Origin: CAMTVQ01 sp947085255
GTDB taxonomy: Bacteria > Bacteroidota > Bacteroidia > Sphingobacteriales > Sphingobacteriaceae
Length of the DNA stretch: 64,000 nucleotides
Direction of reading: 5' to 3'
Assembly (NCBI GenBank): GCA_947085255.1
Contig: CAMTVQ010000005.1
Span: forward strand, 186,001 to 250,000
The first letter of the stretch is position 1; each line of letters begins with the position of its first letter. The notes under the pieces were generated by a model. It was not told the origin of the DNA. It did not search any database and saw only the letters and a program-made list of their open reading frames with translations. Made by a program: the position numbers and the translations under genes. Positions 1 through 7,020 of this stretch are shown in pieces.

Positions 1-1
1 A

Positions 2-2326
2 CGTTCTTCTTCTGGTACTATTATCAAAGCGGGTAATATCCCTCTTACTAAACAAGCAGAGAAAGTATTAAAGATCACCTATTTAGAGGCAAAAATTTTC
101 AAAAGTGATATCATTGGCACGGAACATTTACTGCTTTCCATATTGCGTGATGAAGACAATATTGCATCGCAATTATTAGCGCAGTTTAATGTGAGCTACG
201 ATCAGTTTAAAAACGCACTCAACTCTACCAAGTTGGATGTACAAAATATGGCGCAAAGTGCCGAAGATGATTTTAAGGAGGAGGATAGCTTTGCTACTCC
301 TAAAAAGCCAACAGACTTAAAATCTAAAACGCCAGTACTCGATAATTTCGGAAGAGATTTAACCCGTGCTGCCGAAGAAAATAAATTAGATCCTATAGTA
401 GGTAGAGATAAAGAGATAGAGCGTGTTTCGCAAATTTTATCTCGTCGTAAAAAGAACAATCCTATTTTAATAGGCGAGCCAGGTGTGGGTAAATCTGCCA
501 TTGCCGAAGGTTTGGCACTACGTATTGTGCAACACAAGGTATCTCGCGTATTATTTGGTAAACGGGTGGTAACACTGGATTTAGCCTCATTAGTAGCGGG
601 CACAAAATACCGTGGACAGTTTGAAGAGCGCATGAAAGCGGTAATGAACGAACTCGAAAAATCACCAGATGTAATTCTGTTTATTGATGAAATACATACC
701 ATTGTAGGTGCTGGTGGCGCATCCGGATCATTAGATGCTTCAAACATGTTTAAACCAGCCTTAGCACGTGGAGAAATTCAGTGCATAGGTGCAACTACCT
801 TAGACGAGTACCGTCAGTACATCGAAAAAGATGGTGCATTGGACAGACGTTTTCAAAAAGTAATTATCGACCCTGCTACTCCTGCGGAAACTATTGAGAT
901 ACTCAATCGCATCAAAGAAAAGTACGAAGAGCATCACAATGTAAACTATACCGATGCTGCCATACAAGCTTGCGTAACGTTGACACAACGCTATATCAGC
1001 GATCGTTTTTTACCAGACAAAGCAATTGATGCCTTGGATGAAGCGGGTTCGCGTGTACACATTACCAATATCCATGTTCCATCTACCATTATTGATATTG
1101 AGAAAAAGATAGAGGACATTAAATTAGAAAAGAATAGGGTAGTAAAAAGCCAGAAGTATGAAGAGGCTGCCCAATTGCGCGACACAGAGAAACACTTGTT
1201 GGAGGAATTGGAAGTAGCTAAAACTAGCTGGGAAGCCGAAACAAAAAGCAAGCGATACACTGTAGACGACCAAAACGTGGCAGAAGTAGTAGCCATGATG
1301 ACGGGCATACCTGTGCAGCGTGTTGGTCAAACAGACAGCACCCGTTTGTTAGGAATGTATGATGAAATTCGTCAGCAAGTAATTGGGCAAGATGAGGCGA
1401 TTAAAAAACTAACAAAAGCTATACAGCGTACTCGTGCAGGGTTAAAAGATCCTAATAAGCCTATTGGGTCGTTCATATTTTTAGGGCCTACTGGTGTTGG
1501 TAAAACAGAGTTGGCCAAAGTGCTAGCGCGTTTTATGTTCGATTCAGAAGATGCGCTTGTTCGTATTGATATGAGCGAGTACATGGAGAAATTTGCCGTA
1601 TCGCGATTAGTAGGTGCGCCTCCGGGCTATGTTGGTTACGAAGAAGGTGGACAGCTTACCGAAAAAGTACGTCGTAAGCCTTACTCGGTAATCTTGTTGG
1701 ATGAGATAGAAAAAGCACATCCAGATGTGTTTAACATCTTATTACAAGTATTGGATGACGGACAACTTACCGATAGTATGGGTCGTAAGGTAGATTTTAA
1801 AAATACGGTAATCATCATGACTTCTAACATTGGCTCACGCCAGTTGAAAGAATTTGGACAAGGCGTAGGTTTTAATACCGCAGCCAAAGTAGCCAGTGCC
1901 GATACCTTAGCCAGCAGCGTGGTAGAAGCAGCCATGAAACGTGCTTTTGCACCCGAGTTTTTGAACCGTATTGATGATGTAATCGTGTTCAACTCGTTAG
2001 GTAAAGAAGAGATATTCAAAATTATTGATGTAGAATTGAAACATCTTTTTGGACGCATCAACGCATTGGGCTATCAAATTAAGCTTACCGATGAAGCTAA
2101 GGAGTTCATCGCCGAAAAAGGCTTTGATCCAAATTTTGGCGCACGTCCATTAAACAGAGCAATCCAAAAATATCTGGAAGATCCAATTGCAGAGGAAATC
2201 CTTAAAGGAGAATTGGTGGAAGGTTCGGTAATGGAAGCGACCTACGATAAAGAGACAGGAACGATGAAAGTTGCTGTTGTACAAGCTAAACCAAAACCGA
2301 AGAAGAAAAAGGAAGAAGGGATATAA
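2..2326 (+). CDS. clpC: ATP-dependent Clp protease ATP-binding subunit ClpC (5' end missing)
   Basis: AAA+ unfoldase that feeds substrates to the ClpP peptidase in the cytoplasm. The reading frame is open from base 2, so the gene starts left of the window; about 70 N-terminal residues are missing (inference from family length). Visible parts in order: the second repeat of the Clp N domain (GTEHLLLSILRDE, about 113-155), the first AAA+ module with Walker A GEPGVGKS (473-496) and Walker B VILFIDEIHT, a UVR-like coiled middle segment (about 1100-1215) typical of ClpC rather than ClpA/B, and the second AAA+ module with Walker A GPTGVGKT (about 1490) and VILLDEIEKAH. The tail is lysine-rich (KPKPKKKKEEG). 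An apparent start at 143 is an internal TTG and was rejected because the N-domain homology continues upstream. Confidence 0.95.
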   Translation, partial: RSSSGTIIKAGNIPLTKQAEKVLKITYLEAKIFKSDIIGTEHLLLSILRDEDNIASQLLAQFNVSYDQFKNALNSTKLDVQNMAQSAEDDFKEEDSFATPKKPTDLKSKTPVLDNFGRDLTRAAEENKLDPIVGRDKEIERVSQILSRRKKNNPILIGEPGVGKSAIAEGLALRIVQHKVSRVLFGKRVVTLDLASLVAGTKYRGQFEERMKAVMNELEKSPDVILFIDEIHTIVGAGGASGSLDASNMFKPALARGEIQCIGATTLDEYRQYIEKDGALDRRFQKVIIDPATPAETIEILNRIKEKYEEHHNVNYTDAAIQACVTLTQRYISDRFLPDKAIDALDEAGSRVHITNIHVPSTIIDIEKKIEDIKLEKNRVVKSQKYEEAAQLRDTEKHLLEELEVAKTSWEAETKSKRYTVDDQNVAEVVAMMTGIPVQRVGQTDSTRLLGMYDEIRQQVIGQDEAIKKLTKAIQRTRAGLKDPNKPIGSFIFLGPTGVGKTELAKVLARFMFDSEDALVRIDMSEYMEKFAVSRLVGAPPGYVGYEEGGQLTEKVRRKPYSVILLDEIEKAHPDVFNILLQVLDDGQLTDSMGRKVDFKNTVIIMTSNIGSRQLKEFGQGVGFNTAAKVASADTLASSVVEAAMKRAFAPEFLNRIDDVIVFNSLGKEEIFKIIDVELKHLFGRINALGYQIKLTDEAKEFIAEKGFDPNFGARPLNRAIQKYLEDPIAEEILKGELVEGSVMEATYDKETGTMKVAVVQAKPKPKKKKEEGI

Positions 2327-2358
2327 ACAAAAAGGGGCTTTTTAAAGCCCCTTTTTGT
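2327..2358. terminator. Bidirectional intrinsic terminator between clpC and tetR
   Basis: A perfect inverted repeat with 15-base arms and a 2-base loop. Its core is AAGGGGC/GCCCCTT flanked by A and T runs, so it can end transcription in both directions. It directly follows the clpC stop and directly precedes the stop of the convergent tetR gene. Confidence 0.9.
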
Positions 2359-2359
2359 T

Positions 2360-2938
2360 TTAACTTAATGCACCTTTTATTAAATAGGGTAATATTTCTT
2401 TTTCAAACGTGATAAAGTGCTTGCGTACATCGCCTACAGTTACTGAAGTAAAGGCGAAGGAAAATACAATGTTTTTAGTAGCCCGAATTAAAAAACTTAA
2501 ACGTTGTTGTTGCTCAGGGTCGCTTTTTAAGGCAGCTGTGTGCACAAAAGAGCGTAATAGTAAATACTCCAATTTGTCGGATAGGTTTTTTAGAAATTCC
2601 TGTGCATGGGTAGATTCGCGGATAAACTCCCAACCAATAAACTCATTGCATACAGTATAGGTAACTCTACTTGTTTTTAAAATCAGCGGTCCCAATTGTT
2701 CAGGAGTAGCTGGTTTAGTTTGATAGTTAGCTGCCAATTCATTAATGGTGGATTCTAAATAATCCATAATGATATTGTCGAGAATCAGCTCCTTGCTTTC
2801 GAAATATTTATAAATAGTGGCTTTGGCAATACGCGCCCGTGCTGCAATTTCGTTTACACTGGTTTTGTTATATCCGTATTTTCTAAACAGCTCTTGCGCT
2901 GCTTTTTTTATACTTTCCGATAATTTGTCTGCATCCAT
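2360..2938 (-). CDS. TetR/AcrR family transcriptional regulator
   Basis: A 192-residue DNA-binding repressor-type protein. The N-terminal helix-turn-helix is clear at about residues 8-54 (ELFRKYGYNKTSVNEIA...ARIAKATIYKYFESKE), with the usual KATIYKYF recognition helix. The remaining helical domain would bind a ligand that cannot be named from sequence. It is the last gene of a tight minus-strand cluster: kbl, pheS and a Rieske-like lipoprotein lie upstream, and only 3 bases separate it from the lipoprotein. Its targets are unknown. A dyad upstream of kbl is one candidate site for autoregulation (inference). Confidence 0.88.
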   Translation of the reverse strand: MDADKLSESIKKAAQELFRKYGYNKTSVNEIAARARIAKATIYKYFESKELILDNIIMDYLESTINELAANYQTKPATPEQLGPLILKTSRVTYTVCNEFIGWEFIRESTHAQEFLKNLSDKLEYLLLRSFVHTAALKSDPEQQQRLSFLIRATKNIVFSFAFTSVTVGDVRKHFITFEKEILPYLIKGALS

Positions 2939-2941
2939 AAT

Positions 2942-3358
2942 TTAGTTGGTTATGTGTAGCACCGACCCGCTACGGGTTACAAAATATTGTTTCAAAACTA
3001 ATGTAGCCGGCCCTACTATTGGGCTGCCATCTGATAATAGAAATCGAGACTCGCAACATGGATCGGTAGCTGTTAGTAGACTGCTATCTACCTGTATAAT
3101 TGCGCAAGCGTCAGCTTGACGGTAAGAACAACTTTTGTCAAAAGCGGCGTAGTCATCTTGCCCGCGATGATATACAATAATACCCTTTACGCCTTCATTA
3201 GGCACTGTAATATAGCCGCCTATTCCGGTAAGATTACCATTTCCTGCTTGGTTCAAGTCTACCGTAAAGTCAACAAACCGTTGAGGTATAGGTTCGGTAA
3301 GGTTGCGTTCGCATCCCATTGAAAATAAAACAAGTAGCAATAGCAAATAGTTGCGCAT
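2942..3358 (-). CDS. Rieske-fold-like lipoprotein lacking iron-sulfur ligands
   Basis: A 138-residue lipoprotein with signal MRNYLLLLLVLFSMGC and lipobox cysteine C16. The middle and C-terminal part resembles the Rieske fold found in many small Bacteroidota lipoproteins: a GIIVYHRGQDDYAAFDKSC strand block, then ESRFLLSDGSPIVGPAT, which matches the usual GSxFxxxxGxxxxGPA loop. The canonical ligand boxes CxH and CxxH are not intact: box 1 reads C77-S-Y79, and box 2 reads D99-P-C101-C102, so both histidine positions are replaced. Binding of a [2Fe-2S] cluster is therefore unlikely; C85 and C101 could still form the fold's disulfide (inference). It starts 2 bases after pheS and ends 3 bases before tetR. 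Function unknown. Confidence 0.72.
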   Translation of the reverse strand: MRNYLLLLLVLFSMGCERNLTEPIPQRFVDFTVDLNQAGNGNLTGIGGYITVPNEGVKGIIVYHRGQDDYAAFDKSCSYRQADACAIIQVDSSLLTATDPCCESRFLLSDGSPIVGPATLVLKQYFVTRSGSVLHITN

Positions 3359-3360
3359 CC

Positions 3361-4443
3361 TTAATTTATTTCTGACTGAAATTGACGTAAAAACCGCACA
3401 TCATTTTCAGAAAATAAGCGTAAGTCTTTAATCCGGTATTTCAGATTTGCAATCCGTTCTATCCCCATGCCAAAGGCAAATCCGGTATATTTTTTACTAT
3501 CAATAGTACAATTATCCAATACGTTAGGGTCTACCATGCCGCATCCTAAAATTTCGACCCAGCCACTTTGTTTACATAATTGACATCCTTCTCCTTTGCA
3601 AATGGTGCAAGAAATATCCATTTCGGCAGAAGGCTCAGTAAACGGAAAATACGAAGGGCGAAAACGCACTTTGGTGCCTTCTCCAAAAAGTTCCTGTACA
3701 AAGTAGAAGAGTGTTTGCTTTAAATCGGCAAACGATACATTTTCGTCAATATATAGACCCTCTACCTGGTGAAAAAAGCAATGTGCACGCGCCGAAATAG
3801 CTTCATTACGGTATACTCTGCCCGGCATAAGCGAACGAAATGGCGGTTTGCCTTGCTCCATTAAACGTACCTGTACAGATGAGGTATGTGTGCGTAAAGA
3901 AATATTGCCTTTTAACTGACTATTGACTCCCTCTCCTTCGGAGAGGGTTGGGGAGAGGTTTATAAAAAAAGTGTCCTGCATATCACGTGCAGGGTGTTCT
4001 TCCGGAAAATTAAGTGCCGAAAAGTTGTGCCAATCGTCTTCTATCTCAGGTCCTTCGGCTACTGTAAAACCAATTCGTGAAAATATTTCGGTAATTTCTT
4101 TGCGTACCAACGATAACGGGTGACGGCTGCCAATAGGAGTAGGTTCGCCGGGAAGAGTTAAGTCGAAATTTTGAATTTTGAATTTTGAATTTTGAATTCC
4201 CTGTCCATCAACTATTTCCTGAGCTGTCTTCCACTTTTCTTCAGCAAGCTGCTTCAACTCATTTAGCACTTTACCTAAAGAACGCTTTTCTTCTACCGAT
4301 GCACTTTTGAAATCCTCAAACAGTTCTCCGATAATGCCTTTGCGACTCAACCATTTAATACGAAATTGTTCTACCTCATCCGCAGTTGCTATTTGGGTAG
4401 CTTCAATCTCTTGTGTGTATTGTTGTATTTTCTCTACTATCAT
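3361..4443 (-). CDS. pheS: Phenylalanine--tRNA ligase alpha subunit with two short in-frame insertions
   Basis: Catalytic subunit of the alpha2beta2 enzyme that charges tRNA-Phe. It has 360 residues, versus roughly 327-345 in the family. Residues 1-80 are the tRNA-binding coiled coil. The class II catalytic core starts near residue 97 (GEPTPIGSRHPLS) and shows motif 2 (GRVYRNEAISARAHCFFHQVEG) and motif 3 (GFAFGMGIERI). Two segments do not belong to the family. Residues 83-93 (IQNSKFKIQNF) are encoded by a perfect heptamer tandem repeat. Residues about 163-177 (LSPTLSEGEGVNSQL) are encoded by a palindromic GC-rich element placed just before the SLRTHTSSVQVR strand. Both preserve frame. The gene lies 18 bases after kbl. 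pheT is not in the window. Confidence 0.95.
   Translation of the reverse strand: MIVEKIQQYTQEIEATQIATADEVEQFRIKWLSRKGIIGELFEDFKSASVEEKRSLGKVLNELKQLAEEKWKTAQEIVDGQGIQNSKFKIQNFDLTLPGEPTPIGSRHPLSLVRKEITEIFSRIGFTVAEGPEIEDDWHNFSALNFPEEHPARDMQDTFFINLSPTLSEGEGVNSQLKGNISLRTHTSSVQVRLMEQGKPPFRSLMPGRVYRNEAISARAHCFFHQVEGLYIDENVSFADLKQTLFYFVQELFGEGTKVRFRPSYFPFTEPSAEMDISCTICKGEGCQLCKQSGWVEILGCGMVDPNVLDNCTIDSKKYTGFAFGMGIERIANLKYRIKDLRLFSENDVRFLRQFQSEIN
3914..3960. repeat. Palindromic dispersed-type element inside pheS
   Basis: Contains a perfect 8-bp inverted repeat, CCCTCTCC-TTC-GGAGAGGG (3929-3947), followed by TTGGGGAGAGG. It is preceded by the word-repeat ACTGACTATTGACT. The composition is unlike the flanking coding sequence. 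It resembles the short GAGAGGGTTGGGG-type repeats scattered through many Bacteroidota genomes (from memory; not searched). Confidence 0.6.
4167..4198. repeat. Perfect 7-bp tandem repeat inside pheS
   Basis: Four exact copies of AATTTTG plus a partial AATT, 32 bases in all. Read on the pheS strand it encodes IQNSKFKIQNF, between the coiled-coil arm and the catalytic core. Because the unit is 7 bp, all three frames are visited in turn. Confidence 0.9.
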
Positions 4444-4461
4444 TGCTTTAGTAACTGCTAC

Positions 4462-5652
4462 TTATTGTATTACGCCCAATTCTTTACCTACCTTGGTAAA
4501 CGCGGCAATGGCTTTATCTAAGTGGTGCATTTCATGCCCTGCCGAAATTTGTACACGAATACGTGCTTTGTCTTTTGCTACTACCGGATAATAAAACCCG
4601 ATTACATAAATACCTTCTTCGAGCATACGTGCAGCATAGGTTTGTGCTAATTTGGCATCGTACAGCATTACTGGTACAATAGGATGCACGCCAAGTTTAA
4701 TATCAAATCCTGCAGCGGTCATTTTTTCACGAAAATATAACGTATTACGCTCCAACTTGTCGCGGAGTTCGGTTTTTTCGCTTAATAAATCGAGTACAGC
4801 AATAGATGCGCCTACTACTACAGGCGCCAAAGTATTGGAGAATAAATATGGGCGAGAACGTTGACGTAGTAAATCTATAATTTCTTTTTTACCCGAAGTA
4901 AAACCACCAGATGCACCGCCTAAGGCTTTGCCAAGTGTTCCGGTAATAATATCAATGCGATTCATTACACCACACAGTTCGTGGGTTCCTCTGCCTGTTT
5001 TTCCTAAAAAGCCTGAGCAATGACTTTCGTCAATCATTACTAGTGCTTGATACTTATCGGCTAAATCACAAATTTTATCCAGTTGGGCTATTGTTCCATC
5101 CATACTAAAAGCACCATCGGTAACAATAATACGGTGGCGGTTATGTGCCGCTGCTTTTAGTTTTTCTTCCAAATCAGCCATATTGTTGTGTAAGTAGCGG
5201 TGGCGCTCGGCTTTGCACAAACGAATGCCATCAATAATAGAAGCATGGTTCAGCTCGTCGGATATAATGGCATCTTGTTCGTTAAACAAAGGCTCAAATA
5301 CACCTCCATTGGCATCAAATGCTGCCGCGTATAAAATGGTGTCTTCGGTACCTAAAAAGGCAGATAGTTTTTGTTCTAAAGTTTTATGAATATCCTGCGT
5401 GCCGCAAATAAAGCGTACCGATGACATACCAAAACCATGTGTATCAATAGCGTTTTTTGCAGCTTCCAATACTTTAGGATGTGATGATAAGCCTAAGTAA
5501 TTGTTGGCGCAAAAGTTAATTACCTCTTGTCCAGTGTTTACCTTAATATCAGCAGCTTGGGGGGTGGTAATAATACGTTCGCGTTTAAAAAGTCCAGCTT
5601 TTTCTATTTCGATAAGCTCTTGCTGTAAAACAGGTTGTAAGGTTTTGTACAT
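4462..5652 (-). CDS. kbl: Glycine C-acetyltransferase (2-amino-3-ketobutyrate CoA ligase)
   Basis: PLP enzyme that cleaves 2-amino-3-ketobutyrate with CoA to glycine and acetyl-CoA, the second step of threonine degradation through threonine dehydrogenase. It has 396 residues, the normal length. Alpha-oxoamine synthase signatures are present: the Schiff-base lysine K242 in TGTLGKALGGASGG, cofactor-ring aspartate D208 in VMIDESH, and SDELNHASIIDGIR. The closest alternatives in the family are 8-amino-7-oxononanoate synthase and serine palmitoyltransferase; the overall sequence fits KBL best. It is the first gene of the minus-strand cluster ending in tetR. No threonine dehydrogenase gene is visible nearby. 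Confidence 0.9.
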   Translation of the reverse strand: MYKTLQPVLQQELIEIEKAGLFKRERIITTPQAADIKVNTGQEVINFCANNYLGLSSHPKVLEAAKNAIDTHGFGMSSVRFICGTQDIHKTLEQKLSAFLGTEDTILYAAAFDANGGVFEPLFNEQDAIISDELNHASIIDGIRLCKAERHRYLHNNMADLEEKLKAAAHNRHRIIVTDGAFSMDGTIAQLDKICDLADKYQALVMIDESHCSGFLGKTGRGTHELCGVMNRIDIITGTLGKALGGASGGFTSGKKEIIDLLRQRSRPYLFSNTLAPVVVGASIAVLDLLSEKTELRDKLERNTLYFREKMTAAGFDIKLGVHPIVPVMLYDAKLAQTYAARMLEEGIYVIGFYYPVVAKDKARIRVQISAGHEMHHLDKAIAAFTKVGKELGVIQ

Positions 5653-5684
5653 GATTCTATTTTTTTGATAGCGTTTTTAAAACT

Positions 5685-5709
5685 ATACTTGTAAGACTTA
5701 CAAAAGTAT
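5685..5709. promoter_or_regulatory. Dyad overlapping a candidate kbl promoter
   Basis: ATACTTGTAAG and CTTACAAAAGTAT form an 11-bp dyad with a 2-base bulge. On the minus strand its right arm contains TACTTTTG (5708-5701), a match to the Bacteroidota -7 element TAnnTTTG, reading toward kbl. A repressor bound here would cover the promoter. TetR encoded at the end of the same cluster is a candidate ligand (inference). Confidence 0.4.
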
Positions 5710-5732
5710 CAAATATTCCGATTTTTTGATTA

Positions 5733-7016
5733 ATGAGTTCAAAAACAATGTTAAAAACACTTAAAATAGCTTTTTTATACTCGTTGCTGCTTTTGCCTTT
5801 TGTAGTAAAAGCAGGGCTTCCAATCGTTACCAGTAAAACACTACCCAATGGTTTGCGGGTAATTGTATGTGAACGAGCAGGTACCCAATTGGCGGTAATA
5901 AAGCTATGCTATAACGCAGGGATTAAAAACGAAACAGACAATTTGGGTTTGAGTAGGGTAATGGCATTGATGATGAGCGGGAAAACTACCAGACCAAAAG
6001 ACGTTACGTTTACCGAAAAAATAAAACGCTTAGCGGGTTTTACCACTACCGAAGTAGATGAAGATAAAACAGTATTTACCACTACCACTGCTTCCAAAAA
6101 CATAGAAAAGGTGCTCGAAGCAGAAGCCGCTCGTATGGTGGATGCGGCTATTACCGATGATTGGATTAGCTATTGCTTTACCCAAGCGGATTTGCAACAA
6201 GCTATTGAGGCAGATGATTGGTATACTAATTTCTTCATTACACGCAATCAACTGATGTATAATGAGGCGCATCCGTATTATTACAAAAAGATAGGTAAGC
6301 GCCCAAATACTACAGAGTGTTTTAATTTTTACCGCAATTACTATCATCCAGCTAATGCTACGTTGGTAATTGTTACAAGTAACAAAGCAAGTTTGGTGTT
6401 GCCATTGGTAGAAAAGCAGTTGGGAATTGTTGCGAAAAGAGGAGTTTTAGGCAGTATACAACAGCCAGAACCGTTGAAATGGCCAGTAGAAATTTTACGA
6501 AACATTACGCCTGCAAGTACATCGGCGGTATTGAGTTTTGTGGTTAAGCAACCACTACCTACCGATACCGACTATTATGCATACGGCATATTAAATCATA
6601 TTTTATTGAACCCACAACATGGGTTATTATCTATTCATTTTGGCATTACAGGTACAAAGGTAAATACCAAGAAAACACTGTTCCCGACTTACTACACACT
6701 TGATTTGATTGTTGCTGAGGATAAAAATAGGATTCAACGCAGTATTGACGAAAGCTTTGGTAAGTTCTTATACAAAGGGTTTGATAGCACGCGTATAGTT
6801 GCTGCAAAACAACAGGTATTTGAACAGCCTCTTTTACTGCAGAAAGCCAATAATGAAGAACTGGCAAAAACAGTATTAGATGGGGAGTATTATGCAAACG
6901 ATGCCGAACACTTTTTTAAAAGCGATAACGGGTATCAAAAGGTAAGTGCAGAGCAAGTGCGTATGTGTTTGCGAAACTATTTTTTGGGGAGCAATGTACG
7001 CACGTTTATTTATTAA
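5733..7016 (+). CDS. M16 (insulinase/pitrilysin) family protein, catalytically degenerate
   Basis: A 427-residue exported protein with an N-terminal signal (LKIAFLYSLLLLPFVVKAG). The layout fits periplasmic M16 peptidases: KTLPNGLRVIVCERAGTQLAVIKLCYNAG is the usual first strand block, and FYRNYYHPANATLVIVTSN is the usual second-domain entry. At the position of the zinc motif HxxEH the protein reads R75-V-M-A78-L79, so all three key residues are missing and proteolysis is not expected. Bacteroidota often encode M16 proteins in pairs, one active and one not. Here the partner 4 bases downstream is also degenerate. A start at 5748 is possible and would also leave a good signal peptide. Confidence 0.82.
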   Translation: MSSKTMLKTLKIAFLYSLLLLPFVVKAGLPIVTSKTLPNGLRVIVCERAGTQLAVIKLCYNAGIKNETDNLGLSRVMALMMSGKTTRPKDVTFTEKIKRLAGFTTTEVDEDKTVFTTTTASKNIEKVLEAEAARMVDAAITDDWISYCFTQADLQQAIEADDWYTNFFITRNQLMYNEAHPYYYKKIGKRPNTTECFNFYRNYYHPANATLVIVTSNKASLVLPLVEKQLGIVAKRGVLGSIQQPEPLKWPVEILRNITPASTSAVLSFVVKQPLPTDTDYYAYGILNHILLNPQHGLLSIHFGITGTKVNTKKTLFPTYYTLDLIVAEDKNRIQRSIDESFGKFLYKGFDSTRIVAAKQQVFEQPLLLQKANNEELAKTVLDGEYYANDAEHFFKSDNGYQKVSAEQVRMCLRNYFLGSNVRTFIY

Positions 7017-7020
7017 GGAT

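Noticed and set aside
202..747. 181-residue ORF antisense to clpC
   Set aside because: Serine-rich translation of the opposite strand of a highly conserved AAA+ domain; not a real gene.
143..2326. clpC starting at 143
   Set aside because: 143 is an internal TTG; the frame is open to base 2 and encodes more of the Clp N domain.
6946..7020. Longer start for the second M16 gene
   Set aside because: It overlaps the previous gene and hides the signal peptide that begins at ATG 7021.
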